Position numbers and translations under genes: made by a program. Below the pieces are notes generated by a model. It saw only the letters and a program-made list of their open reading frames with translations. It did no database searches and was not told where the DNA came from. Of a stretch of DNA of 64,000 bases, positions 36,138-44,719 are shown piece after piece (the stretch's first letter is position 1; each line of letters opens with the position of its first letter). This DNA comes from Gemmatimonadota bacterium (GTDB lineage: Bacteria; Gemmatimonadota; Gemmatimonadetes; Longimicrobiales; Gaopeijiaceae). The stretch covers positions 124,001 through 188,000 of the forward strand of contig SHZR01000001.1 in the NCBI GenBank assembly GCA_009692205.1, in the 5' to 3' direction.

Positions 36138-36578
36138 CTACTTACCTCGTCCGAATTCCAGGGGTTGCGGCTGTTGGCTCTGATGCGGGTGGGTCGGGCC
36201 GGCATACACCTTCAGTTTGGTCTCGAGCCTCTTTCCCAGCGCGCACTTCGGCAGCATCCCCTTCACGGCGAGCTCCACCACTCGCTCGGGGTGGGCGGCA
36301 GACATGCGCTTGAAGGGGATGTGCTGCTCGTGCCCCATGTAACCCGAATGCCGGAAGTACGTCTTGAGCTCCGACTTCCTGCCCGTGAGCCGGACCTTCT
36401 CGGCGTTCACCACCACGACATGGTCACCCGTGTCGAGATGTGGCGTGAACATGGGCTTGTGCTTGCCCCGCAGGATGCGAGCGATCTCCGTGGCAAGACG
36501 GCCCAGTGGCTTGTCAGCCGCATCGACGATCCACCAGTCGTGCGTGATCTCGTCGGCCTTCGGTGTGTAGGTTCTCAT
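36138..36578 (-). CDS. rplM: 50S ribosomal protein L13 (uL13)
   Basis: 146 aa. WWIVDAADKPLGRLATEIARILRGKHKPMFTPHLDTGDHVVVVNAEKV (in parts) is diagnostic; MLPKCALGKRLETKLKVYAGPTHPHQSQQP closes the protein. First gene after a strong promoter at 36632-36661. Confidence 0.97.
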   Translation of the reverse strand: MRTYTPKADEITHDWWIVDAADKPLGRLATEIARILRGKHKPMFTPHLDTGDHVVVVNAEKVRLTGRKSELKTYFRHSGYMGHEQHIPFKRMSAAHPERVVELAVKGMLPKCALGKRLETKLKVYAGPTHPHQSQQPQPLEFGRGK

Positions 36579-36631
36579 GCCTGCGGCAAGCCCTTCGGAA
36601 TCATCAAAGACAACCAGGAATAGAGCCGCGA

Positions 36632-36661
36632 ATGATATCCGAGAGGCCGAGGAGGTGTCAA
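36632..36661 (-). promoter_or_regulatory. Sigma-70 promoter for rplM-rpsI and downstream genes
   Basis: Minus strand: perfect TTGACA (36656-36661), 18-base spacer, TATCAT (36632-36637), then about 55 bases to the rplM ATG. Quality and position argue for a strong housekeeping promoter. Confidence 0.65.
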
Positions 36662-36686
36662 CGAGGGCCCAGGGCCCCGGATTCCC

Positions 36687-37538
36687 CTACCGGTACGTCT
36701 CCAGGAACCGCGCCCGGGAAGCGTGGCGGAGGCGCACCAGCGCCTTCTCCTTGATCTGACGCACGCGCTCCCGAGTAATCCCAAGGATCGAGCCGATCTC
36801 TTCGAGCGTCATCGGATCCTGGTCGTCCAGGCCGAAGTACAGCCGCAGGATCTTGGCCTCGCGCTCCTTGAGCGTCCCGAGCGCTTCCTCGATGGTGTCC
36901 TTGAGAGCGTGCTCGTACGCCTCTTCCTCCGGCCCCGGCGAGTACTGGTCCGGGAGGTAGTCGAGCAGCCGGCTGTCCTCTCCGGGAGTCACCGGCGCGT
37001 CGAGCGACAGGTGGGAGTGGGAGATCGCGAGCGTGCGCTCGATCTCCTCGCGCGAGACGTCGAGCTCCTCGGCGATCTCCTCCACCGTGGGCTCCCGCCC
37101 GAGCTCCTGCAGAAGGTTGGAGCTCCTGCGGCCGATCCTGTAGAGCGCGCCGGCGCGGTTCAACGGCACCCTCACGATCCGGCTCTGCTCGGCGAGCGCC
37201 TGCAGGATCGCCTGCCGGATCCACCACACGGCATAGCTGATGAACTTGATGCCCTTCGTTTCGTCGAACTTGTGGGCGGCTCGGATCAGACCGAGGTTGC
37301 CCTCGTTGATGAGATCGGAGAGCGGGACGCCCTGGTTCTGGTATTTCTTCGCGACGGAGACGACGAAGCGCAGGTTCGAGCGGACCAGTTTGTTGAGGGC
37401 TTCTTCCTCACCCTTCCGGATGAGCTTCGCGAGACGGCCCTCTTCCTCGCGATCGATCAGCGGGTACTGACTGATCTCCTTCAGATACTGATCCAGCGAT
37501 CCTTCCCGAGAAGCACCACGTCGGGGTGTGAAGGTCAT
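36687..37538 (-). CDS. rpoD: RpoD-like primary sigma factor (short form)
   Basis: 283 aa. It lacks region 1.1 and the large non-conserved insert. Region 1.2 DQYLKEISQYPLIDREEE; region 2 NLRFVVSVAKKY, DLINEGNLGLIRAAHKFDETKGIKFISYAVWWIRQAI (in parts); region 3 REPTVEEIAEELDVS; region 4 GLDDQDPMTLEEIG ... ITRERVRQIKEKAL. The short architecture resembles the housekeeping sigma factors of Bacteroidota and Gemmatimonadota. Whether it is the only primary sigma cannot be told here. Confidence 0.93.
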   Translation of the reverse strand: MTFTPRRGASREGSLDQYLKEISQYPLIDREEEGRLAKLIRKGEEEALNKLVRSNLRFVVSVAKKYQNQGVPLSDLINEGNLGLIRAAHKFDETKGIKFISYAVWWIRQAILQALAEQSRIVRVPLNRAGALYRIGRRSSNLLQELGREPTVEEIAEELDVSREEIERTLAISHSHLSLDAPVTPGEDSRLLDYLPDQYSPGPEEEAYEHALKDTIEEALGTLKEREAKILRLYFGLDDQDPMTLEEIGSILGITRERVRQIKEKALVRLRHASRARFLETYR

Positions 37539-37637
37539 CGGCGCCGAAGGCAGCTGTGTCTGGGATCAGTCAGCCGGTGAGGCGCTCGCTCGCCGACACA
37601 CCGGGCGGGTCGATGCATGGATTAGAATCTCTACACG

Positions 37638-37653
37638 GTTGCGCTCGCGCAAC
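37638..37653 (-). terminator. Hairpin downstream of lepB
   Basis: GTTGCG/CGCAAC with a 4-base loop, 24 bases past the lepB stop on the minus strand. It lacks a U tract, so it may be a terminator or a processing site. Confidence 0.3.
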
Positions 37654-37677
37654 AGGGCCCGTCGCTCCCTTCCGACT

Positions 37678-38412
37678 TCAACGGATGGCCGACCCTACGC
37701 GGTCCCAACGGACTCGCCTGAGCCAGGGCAGCGCGCTCGTGGCGGACGACGCGAACGAGTAGTATACCCGCCACGGCTGACCACGAATCTCCTCTCGCTC
37801 CACGAACCCCCAATAGCGCGAATCCTCGCTGTTGTCGCGATTGTCGCCGAGCACGAAGTAGCGTTCCGGGGGCACGACGATCGGACCCCAGTTGTCACGC
37901 GTCGGCTGGTACTTCGGGCGGTGGGAGGCGATGAGGTACCCCGACTGCCAACGCATGTCAGGGTGCACGCTGTCGCCACGGCCGTCGTCGTGGCGCGCCC
38001 ACCGCTCCTCGACTCGAACCCCGTTCCGGTAGAGTCGCTTGTCCCTCATCTCCAGCGTGTCGTTCGGCACGCCGACGACTCGCTTCACGTAGTTGCGCTC
38101 CGGCTCGTGCGGCGGATGGAAGACCACCACGTCACCGAGGGCGGGCTCCCTGTACGCCGCTACTCTGAAGTCCGTACCGGGAACCCGTGTGCCGTAGATC
38201 GCCTTGTTGACCAGGAGGAAGTCACCGACGAGGAGCGTGTTCTCCATCGAGCCGGTCGGAATGCGGTACGCCTCGACCACGAACGTGCGCACGACCACGA
38301 AGACGACCGCTGCGAGCAGAATGGAACTCGCCAAACGGAGGGCGCTGCGTGGAGAGAGATCCGTTCCTCGCCCCGGCGCCGGGGCGGGCGGGGGCGTATC
38401 GAGTTCGGTCAC
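37678..38412 (-). CDS. lepB: Signal peptidase I
   Basis: 244 aa inner-membrane protease that cleaves secretory signal peptides. TM helix at about 26-46, then Ser nucleophile S55 in IPTGSMENTLL and catalytic Lys K110 in NYVKRVVG. Box E GDNRDNSEDSRYWGFV is present. GTG start with GAGGAAGC upstream. Divergent from the matrixin gene. Confidence 0.96.
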   Translation of the reverse strand: MTELDTPPPAPAPGRGTDLSPRSALRLASSILLAAVVFVVVRTFVVEAYRIPTGSMENTLLVGDFLLVNKAIYGTRVPGTDFRVAAYREPALGDVVVFHPPHEPERNYVKRVVGVPNDTLEMRDKRLYRNGVRVEERWARHDDGRGDSVHPDMRWQSGYLIASHRPKYQPTRDNWGPIVVPPERYFVLGDNRDNSEDSRYWGFVEREEIRGQPWRVYYSFASSATSALPWLRRVRWDRVGSAIR

Positions 38413-38540
38413 GCTTCCTCACTTCCAGCGATCATCTCTTCTCGTGCCGTACACGGCCTCGGGAGGCTCGTTCCGGCTCCATGCTTCCTTCGGCCATGAG
38501 ACCAGCCTAGCTTCGCGCGGCCTCCACAGCGAGAGCATCA

Positions 38541-39316
38541 ATGGCGATCTCCCGGAGTGGGCGGAGCAGTCGGCGCCCCAGTCCTCTCACCGTCCTTGCC
38601 GGCGTCCTGGTCCTCGGTGGTGCGTTCGGCCTGTTGCGCGACAGGGGTGGCGAGCAGGGCACCGCGGTGGCCTGCGACCCCGCCGAGCCGACATGCTCGC
38701 AGAGCGAGAGCGAGGCTGCCCTCACGGCTCAGGCACCGACGAGCCCCCCCTCTCCGCCACCACGGCGTGTCGCAACGGGGGGTACCTCTGCGCCGATCTC
38801 GAAACCGTCGATCGCATCCGGCTCCAGCGCTGGAAGGACTTCTCCTGGACGATCGTGGGCCACGTTCCGCGCCCGGACTTCGAAGACGTGGGAGACGCGA
38901 CCCGGCTGCAGCAGGCGGCCGCGTCGGGGCTGCGCGCCTGGAACGGCCAGCCGTTCGAGATCCTGACCGACCTCAGCGGCGACCGCAGCCCGCACTTCGC
39001 GGTGAGTTGGACACATGGCCTCGGCGGCGCTCAGATCGGTGTCGCACGCACACGGTGGTCGCCGCCCACGGGCCTCGTCGTGGTCTCCATCGAGATGACC
39101 ACCCGGAGCCCGTTCGACCCGAGCCGCATCGTCGACGCGCTGCAAGTGCGGCTCACCGCAGCACACGAGATGGGCCACACGCTCGGGCTGCCCCACAGCC
39201 GAGCGGACAACGACGTGATGTATCCCACGAACACCGCGACGTCTCTCAGCGCCCAGGACTACCGCACGATGGAGTCCCTCTACCGGCTTCCGGACGGCAC
39301 CGAGATCGAGCGCTGA
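38541..39316 (+). pseudogene. Matrixin-type zinc metalloprotease, frameshifted
   Basis: The N-terminal membrane anchor (MAISRSGRSS ... LTVLAGVLVLGGAFGLL) is in one frame from ATG 38541. The protease part is in another: residues after CRNGGYLCADLE, including HEMGHTLGLPHS (H-E-x2-H-x2-G-x2-H zinc motif, about 39164-39200) and the Met-turn DVMYPTN, to stop 39316. One lost base, probably within the seven-C run at 38744-38750, would join them. Intact role: secreted or anchored protease. Real mutation versus assembly error is undetermined. Confidence 0.75.
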
Positions 39317-39325
39317 CTCCACGCC

Positions 39326-41332
39326 TTACTGCGTGGGGGCCCCAGTGCCGCCGAAGCCCACGGAAACGCCCAGGTAGACCTGCCGACGGGGGGCGCTGAA
39401 GCCGAACGCCTCCTGGTAACGCTTGGCGAGCAGATTCTCCCCCCGCAGCGAGACCGATACGGCTGGCCGCCCGTCCCCGGGCTCCCGCAACGCCCACTCA
39501 CCGCCCAACGACCACAGCGCGTACCCCGGCAGCTCGACCGGCACAGCCGGAAACGTCGCGAAGTCGCGATCGTCGCGAGACCCTTGGTAGGCGAGGCGCG
39601 TATGCACGCGCGCGCGCGTTCCGAGGGATGACCCCGCGGTGAGTGTGAGAGACTGCCCGGGACGCCGGAGGAGCGGCTCACCATCCACGAAGCTCGCCCC
39701 CGACGACCCGCTGTCGAGACCCGCGTCCACGACCTCCGTGTCGAGCCAAGTCCAGGCGGCGCTCATCTCGAGCGGGCCCACCCGAGCGGCCGCATCGACC
39801 TCGAGTCCGCGCGACCGCGCAGCGGCCACGTTGAAGTAGTTGGGATCCGTCGGGTTCGAGGGCGTGAAGATGAACTGGATCATTTCCTCGAAGCGTTGAT
39901 CGAAGTAGGTGACTCCCACGGTCGCCACCCGGGGGATGACCTCGTGCTCCAGCCCGGCCTCCCACGAGAGCGACCACTCGGGGTCCAGGTCCGGATTGCC
40001 GACCGCGAATCCTGTGGCGTAGTTCTCGGCGAACGTGGGCTCCTTGATCGCGCTGCCCGCGGAGAGCCGCAGGCGCGTGCCTGGTCGACTGGGCAGGTGA
40101 GTCGCCACCCCCGCCTGCCACGTGCCGACCGTGCCGTAGCGCTCATTGTCCTCGAGGCGGCCGCCGAGGCTGAGCGCGAGGACACCACGTTCGCTCGTCA
40201 CGTGCCCGAACGCCGCCATGTTCAGCCGCTGGCTCTCGCTGCGTCCATAGAATGGCCCGAAGCTACTCAGGGACTCGCTGAAGGAGCGCTGCCTCTCCTC
40301 CTCGACCTCACCGCCGATCGTCACGACCGTCTGCCCAGCCCTCAGGTGGGACATGACCTGCGCACTCGCGCGACGGAAGTGGTCGAGACTCTTGAAGGAG
40401 TCCGTGTCCGAAGGATCGTCGGGCGCGTCGTCCGTGCCGCCGTCGGTCTCCACCAATCCGACCAACGCCTCCACTTCGATACGGCTGGTGACGGCACGGG
40501 CCACCGAGAGGTGGGCCATCGACTCGTCTTCGAAGAAAAACGAGTTGCGGTCGACCAGAGCTCCCGCCCCGTTCGTAGGGTAGTGGTACTCACGGTCCTG
40601 GAGGCGCAGCGTGAGCCCGACGCGCGTCCGATCGCCCGGAAGGAACCGCGCCGCTCCCGACAGCATCATGTTCGCGTGGCCGCTATTGAATGCGAGGATG
40701 CCGTCGGCTGCGTCACGGCCGAGCGACACGGAATACCCCGCCCGGTCGGTGCCGCCGCCGAGGTCCGCCGACCAACGCGTAGCGTCGACGGCTCCGCCGA
40801 GGGGTCCTTGGTAGGCACCTGCCTCGAAGCGTACCGCCCCGCGAGTCGGACCACCCCCCACCCGCGTGATGACGTGGATGACCCCCGTCACCGCGTCCGA
40901 GCCGTAGAGGGCGCTGTTGGGACCGCGGACGATCTCCACGCGCTCGATGTTCTGCGTGGTGAGTGACGCGAAGTCGAAGCCTCCTCCGGCCTGGTTCACC
41001 TGCACGCCGTCGATCATGACGAGGGTGTAGTCACTCTCGCCTCCCCTCAGGAACAGCGACGTCACCGCTCCGAATGAGCCGCTGCGGACCACGCCCACAC
41101 CCGACACGTCACGAAGCGCGTCGGCGAGCGAGGAGATGCCTCGCGCCTCTAACTCGCGCCCGTCCAAGATCGTGACGTGCTGGGCCACGGCGGCGAGCGT
41201 CCGCGGGGTGGGGCTCGCCGAGACGACGATGCCGTCGAGCACGTAGGGGTCGGATTGAGCCGACGTGGACCGCGGGAGCGCCACGCAGAAAAGCGCGACG
41301 AGGGAGGCGAGAGAGCGCGAGCGGCTGAGCAT
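39326..41332 (-). CDS. btuB: TonB-dependent vitamin B12 receptor (BtuB-like)
   Basis: 668 aa. Signal peptide ends PRSTSAQ. The plug domain (about 30-150) has VTILDGRELEARGISSLADALRDVSGV and VEIVRGPNSALYGSDAVTGVIHVITR (in parts), followed by a 22-strand-type barrel. BtuB-type assignment rests on the cobalamin riboswitch directly upstream, not on sequence alone. ATG 41332 gives the signal peptide. It is followed convergently by the matrixin gene. No TonB or ABC partners are in the window. Confidence 0.85.
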   Translation of the reverse strand: MLSRSRSLASLVALFCVALPRSTSAQSDPYVLDGIVVSASPTPRTLAAVAQHVTILDGRELEARGISSLADALRDVSGVGVVRSGSFGAVTSLFLRGGESDYTLVMIDGVQVNQAGGGFDFASLTTQNIERVEIVRGPNSALYGSDAVTGVIHVITRVGGGPTRGAVRFEAGAYQGPLGGAVDATRWSADLGGGTDRAGYSVSLGRDAADGILAFNSGHANMMLSGAARFLPGDRTRVGLTLRLQDREYHYPTNGAGALVDRNSFFFEDESMAHLSVARAVTSRIEVEALVGLVETDGGTDDAPDDPSDTDSFKSLDHFRRASAQVMSHLRAGQTVVTIGGEVEEERQRSFSESLSSFGPFYGRSESQRLNMAAFGHVTSERGVLALSLGGRLEDNERYGTVGTWQAGVATHLPSRPGTRLRLSAGSAIKEPTFAENYATGFAVGNPDLDPEWSLSWEAGLEHEVIPRVATVGVTYFDQRFEEMIQFIFTPSNPTDPNYFNVAAARSRGLEVDAAARVGPLEMSAAWTWLDTEVVDAGLDSGSSGASFVDGEPLLRRPGQSLTLTAGSSLGTRARVHTRLAYQGSRDDRDFATFPAVPVELPGYALWSLGGEWALREPGDGRPAVSVSLRGENLLAKRYQEAFGFSAPRRQVYLGVSVGFGGTGAPTQ

Positions 41333-41338
41333 GAAGGA

Positions 41339-41369
41339 CCCGGTCCACCTCCGCGCGGAAGAGACCGGG
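41339..41369 (-). promoter_or_regulatory. Hairpin carrying the btuB Shine-Dalgarno
   Basis: CCCGGTC (41363-41369) pairs with GACCGGG (41339-41345), 7 bp; GGAGG of the ribosome site (41348-41352) is in the loop and the ATG follows 6 bases after the stem. It could be the expression platform of the riboswitch, controlling translation. Confidence 0.45.
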
Positions 41370-41424
41370 TACGCGAAACCCCAGCCCAGGCCGCCTCCCC
41401 ACGGAGGATTGTTGGCGTGGTAGG

Positions 41425-41605
41425 GTGAGTCACGTCTCCTGGCTCTGGGCCGACTGCTCGCCTTCCCGGGGTACCGCTCCCGGTGGCCTTCCGAACAGTC
41501 GTTCCGAGCTACGCGCTCGGTCCCATTACAGTGGCGGGGCCGCGCCGGATTCTCACCGGCTTCCGTATGGCCCACCCGTCGTATCAGTTGTCACACGAAC
41601 CTAGC
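41425..41605 (-). promoter_or_regulatory. Cobalamin (B12) riboswitch
   Basis: The minus strand carries the B12-box core GGAAGCCGGTGAGAATCCGG (41545-41564), followed by CGGCCCCGCCACTGTAAT (41525-41542), and a 3' AGCCAGGAGACGTGACT element (41428-41444). These match the conserved cobalamin aptamer. The rest of the 314-base gene-free stretch is its flanks. Coenzyme B12 binding would repress the receptor gene. The 5' edge is approximate. Confidence 0.85.
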
Positions 41606-41645
41606 GCCATGCGCTTCGCGGGCAACCCCGCCGTCAACCGCGCCC

Positions 41646-43003
41646 CTATGACTCCCGCGTCAGACCGTACTTTTCGATCTTCTTGTAGAGATTCGAGCGC
41701 GGCATGTCGATGCGGCGCGCCGTCTCCGCGACGTTCCAGTCGTTCTCCCGCAGGTGTCGCGCAATATAGGCGCGCTCCGCGCGGTCCTTGAAGTCGGCGA
41801 ACGTATCCGCCGAGAGGATCTCGCCGGTCGCGCCGTGCGCCTGCCCCTTCCCCGCCGCCAGCACGTCGACGTCCTCGGCCCGGACCCGCTCGCCCGAGGA
41901 AAGGATCATCAGTCGCTCCACCGTGTTGCGAAGCTCCCGCACATTGCCCGGCCAGGGGAGGCCGAGCAGGTGCTCGATCGCGCCCGCGTCGAAGCTCCTC
42001 GGCGTCACATGGTCGCGCTTCGCCATCATCTCGGCGAAGTGCTGCACGAGCATCGGAATGTCCTCTCGGCGCTCGCGCAGCGGAGGGACGTCGATGGGCA
42101 CGACGTTGAGTCTGTAGAAGAGGTCTTCGCGGAAGTCGCCGGCCTCGATGGCGCGCGCGAGGTCCTTGTTCGTCGCGGCGATCACGCGCACATCCACCTG
42201 GATCGCCTTCGAGCCCCCGACCCGCGTGATGACCCCTTCCTCGAGCGCGCGCAGAGCCTTGGCCTGCGCGTCGAGCGGCATGTCGCCGACCTCGTCGAGG
42301 AAGAGCGCCCGCCCGCCTGCTCGAACTTCCCGGCCCGATCGGCGATCGCTCCGGTGAAGGAGCCCTTGATGTGGCCGAAGAGCGCGGACTCGATCAGCTC
42401 GGACGGAATCGCCGCGCAGTTCACCTCCACGAACGGGCCCTCCGCGCGCGGGGAGAGCCGGTGAATCGCCCGGGCGACGAGCTCCTTGCCGGTGCCGTTC
42501 TCGCCGGTGATGAGCACGCGCGCCTCCGTCGGCGCCACCTTCTCGACCCGATCCAACACCTGGCGAATGGCGAATGACGTCCCGACGATCTCGTAGCGGC
42601 TCTCGACCTGGCTCTTGAGGTCCGCCATGGTGCGCGTGAGCCCCCTGAGCTTGAGCGCGCGACGGAGCGTGACGAGAAGTCGATCGCTGTCGAGCGGCTT
42701 CTCGAGGAAGTCGTAGGCACCCTTTCGCGTGGCATCGACCGCCGTGTCGATCGTGCCGTGTCCGGAGATCATGACGACCAACGCGGTCGGATCGTTCTCG
42801 CGGAGCCGCGCGAGCACGTCGAGCCCGTCGAGTCCCGGCATCTTCACGTCCAGAAAGATCACGTCCTGCCGCGCCTTGGACGCCATCTCGATTCCGGCGC
42901 GCCCGTCTTCGGCCGTGGAGACGACATGACCCTCGTACTCGAACAGCTGCGCGAGAGCGTCGCGGATTCCTTTTTCGTCGTCGATGACGAGCAGGCGTGC
43001 CAT
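41646..43003 (-). pseudogene. Sigma-54-dependent response regulator (NtrC-type), frameshifted
   Basis: The two frames form one regulator. 42182-43003 holds the receiver (D52 in IFLDVKMPG) and AAA+ start (Walker A GENGTGKE at 167-174, GSFTGA at 214-219). 41646-42281 holds the rest (LFLDEVGDMPLDAQ, then ALRALEEGVITRVGG) and the C-terminal Fis helix-turn-helix (NVAETARRIDMPRSNLYKKIEKYG, in parts). The break is at about 42311-42322 in GGGC repeats, one base (or four) short. No kinase adjacent. The activator loop is GSFTGA rather than the usual GAFTGA. Confidence 0.85.
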
Positions 43004-43285
43004 CAGGGAATGAGCCTCACGCTGGAGAGCACCGTGTACGTCGAGCCCTGCGGAGACGTCTGACTCCTCATGAGATCGACGGTGTGCACCTTCACCTCAC
43101 CGGGGCACTCGAGGTTGGCCAACGCGTCGTCGAGACCACGAAACGCGCCGGCGCCGTCCCGGTCGTCTGCCCGTCCCAAGGTGATGTGGGGGTGGAACGC
43201 GCGCGTCTCTGCCTCGAACCCGAGGTCCCCGAAGGAGTACTCGAGGTCCTGCTTGAGGCAGCGGAGTTCCGGGTTGGCGCCGCCA
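43003..43285 (-). pseudogene. thpR: C-terminal half of thpR (RNA 2',3'-cyclic phosphodiesterase)
   Basis: The minus frame encodes NPELRCLKQDLEYSFGDLGFE, then FHPHITLGRADDRDG, then VHTVDLMRSQTSPQGSTYTVLSSVRLIP and a TGA at 43003-43005. FHPHITLGR is the second H-x-T motif of the 2H phosphoesterase ThpR/LigT. The first half is absent; it is joined at about 43276-43285 to a truncated MscS gene in another frame. The TGA overlaps the regulator ATG (TGATG), so the 3' end looks original. Confidence 0.75.
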
Positions 43286-43693
43286 CAGGATGAAGAACCA
43301 ACCTGCCAGATCGGCGACCAGGTCCTTGAGTGCGATGGCGAGACCGGCCGACAGTAGCCCGAGAAAGGTCCCGAGCGACTGAATGGCGGTGAACCAGACC
43401 TGGAGCAGGACGAGCACGCCGACGAGGAACCCCGCGTACGTCGTCGACTTGGACCAGCGATAGCGGAGAGGCTGCGACTCGACGTGTCGCCCGATGAAGG
43501 CGACGATCGCCCGCCGGGCCAAGAGGATCAGGACGATGACGACCGCGGAGATCAGGAGATTGCGCTGCGTGGTGTCCGGGAGCGGCGGAATCGCCAGCAC
43601 ACCGGAGTCGTCCGGCCCCGGCTGCACCTGGGGCACCAACACCTGCAAGGCCGCGGGGAGCGCCCACGCGAGCGCGGCCAGGCCGGCGCTCAT
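43097..43693 (-). pseudogene. Truncated MscS-family mechanosensitive channel
   Basis: ATG 43693 overlaps the EamA stop (ATGA). About 139 residues are MscS-like: three helices and the pore helix region TYAGFLVGVLVLLQVWFTAIQSLGTFLGLLSAGLAIALKDLVADLAGWFFILWRR (in parts). After WRR (base 43277) the frame reads out-of-frame thpR sequence to a stop at 43097. The beta and C-terminal cytoplasmic domains that complete MscS are missing. Probably nonfunctional. Confidence 0.75.
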
Positions 43694-44676
43694 GCGGGCC
43701 GCCGGACCGCGGGTCCGACGCTCTTGCTTCGCTCGCTCACGCTTCTCGCCTCGGACACAATAAGGATCACAGATCCCACGATGATGGCCGCCGCCATCGC
43801 CGAGCGAAAGCCGACCTGCTCGCCGGCGAGGGCCCAGCCGAGCAAGAGCGCGATCACAGGATTCACATAGGCGTACGTACCGACCCGGGCCGGCGTGGTG
43901 ACCGTGAGGAGCCACACGTAGGCAGAATACGCGACGAGGGACCCGAAGGTCACGAGGTACGCGAGGGCAAGCGCCGACCTCAGGGTCACGTCACCCAGGC
44001 TGAATCCGGCCGGTTCTCCCGCCAGGATCGACATCACCCCGAGCACTAGGCCACCCGCCAACATCTGCATGGACACGAGCACGAGGGGGTTCGACGGTGA
44101 GGGCGCGGTGCGCAGGTAGAGCGAGCCGCCCGCCCAGCAGGCGGATCCGACCACGACGAGGATCGCTCCGAAGATCTCCCGCGGTCCACCGTCCCCGATT
44201 CCGGGCGCGCCCACGAGCAGCGCGACCCCGGCGAACCCCCCGAGGAGCCCCAGCTGAGCTCTTCGGCTCGGCCTCGCCTTCGAGCCAAGCAGCGTGTCGA
44301 GCAGCACGAGCCAGAGCGGCACGCCGCCGACGAGCAGCGCGGTCAGGCCGGAGGGAACCCACTGCTCGGCGACAACCACCGCCCCGTTTCCCCCCGCCAG
44401 CATGAGCGCGCCCGCGACGGCGGCGGCCCGCCACTGCAGCCCCGTGGGGTTCGGCTCGCCACGGATGCGCAGCCAACTGTAAAGCAGGGCACCCGCGAAC
44501 AGGAATCGACCGGACGCCATGAGCAGGGGCGGAATCGAGGCAATGACCCATAGGATGGCGAGGTAGGTCGAGCCCCAGATCAGGTAGATCGCCCCGAACG
44601 CGGCGATCACCAGCGCGAGGCTCGGCTCGATCGGCCGGGTGCCTGACAGCGCGGCGCGCGCTCGAATGGAGGGCAT
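43690..44676 (-). CDS. EamA/DMT-family transporter
   Basis: 328 aa with ten hydrophobic helices in two five-helix EamA repeats (about 20-150 and 165-310), e.g. IYLIWGSTYLAILW in the first and YAYVNPVIALLLGWALAGE near the end. Drug/metabolite-exporter superfamily, substrate unknown. Start ATG 44676 is preferred to a TTG at 44712, which is 8 bases past comM's stop. Its stop overlaps the truncated mscS start. Confidence 0.88.
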   Translation of the reverse strand: MPSIRARAALSGTRPIEPSLALVIAAFGAIYLIWGSTYLAILWVIASIPPLLMASGRFLFAGALLYSWLRIRGEPNPTGLQWRAAAVAGALMLAGGNGAVVVAEQWVPSGLTALLVGGVPLWLVLLDTLLGSKARPSRRAQLGLLGGFAGVALLVGAPGIGDGGPREIFGAILVVVGSACWAGGSLYLRTAPSPSNPLVLVSMQMLAGGLVLGVMSILAGEPAGFSLGDVTLRSALALAYLVTFGSLVAYSAYVWLLTVTTPARVGTYAYVNPVIALLLGWALAGEQVGFRSAMAAAIIVGSVILIVSEARSVSERSKSVGPAVRRPA

Positions 44677-44719
44677 GGCCCGAAAGCTCACGCAGAGCTG
44701 CCCGCCGTTCAATCCGCCG

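Noticed and set aside
38204-38540. Upstream extension of the matrixin frame
   Set aside because: It lies antisense to lepB, has no signal peptide and does not look like protease sequence; the better N terminus is in another frame from 38541.
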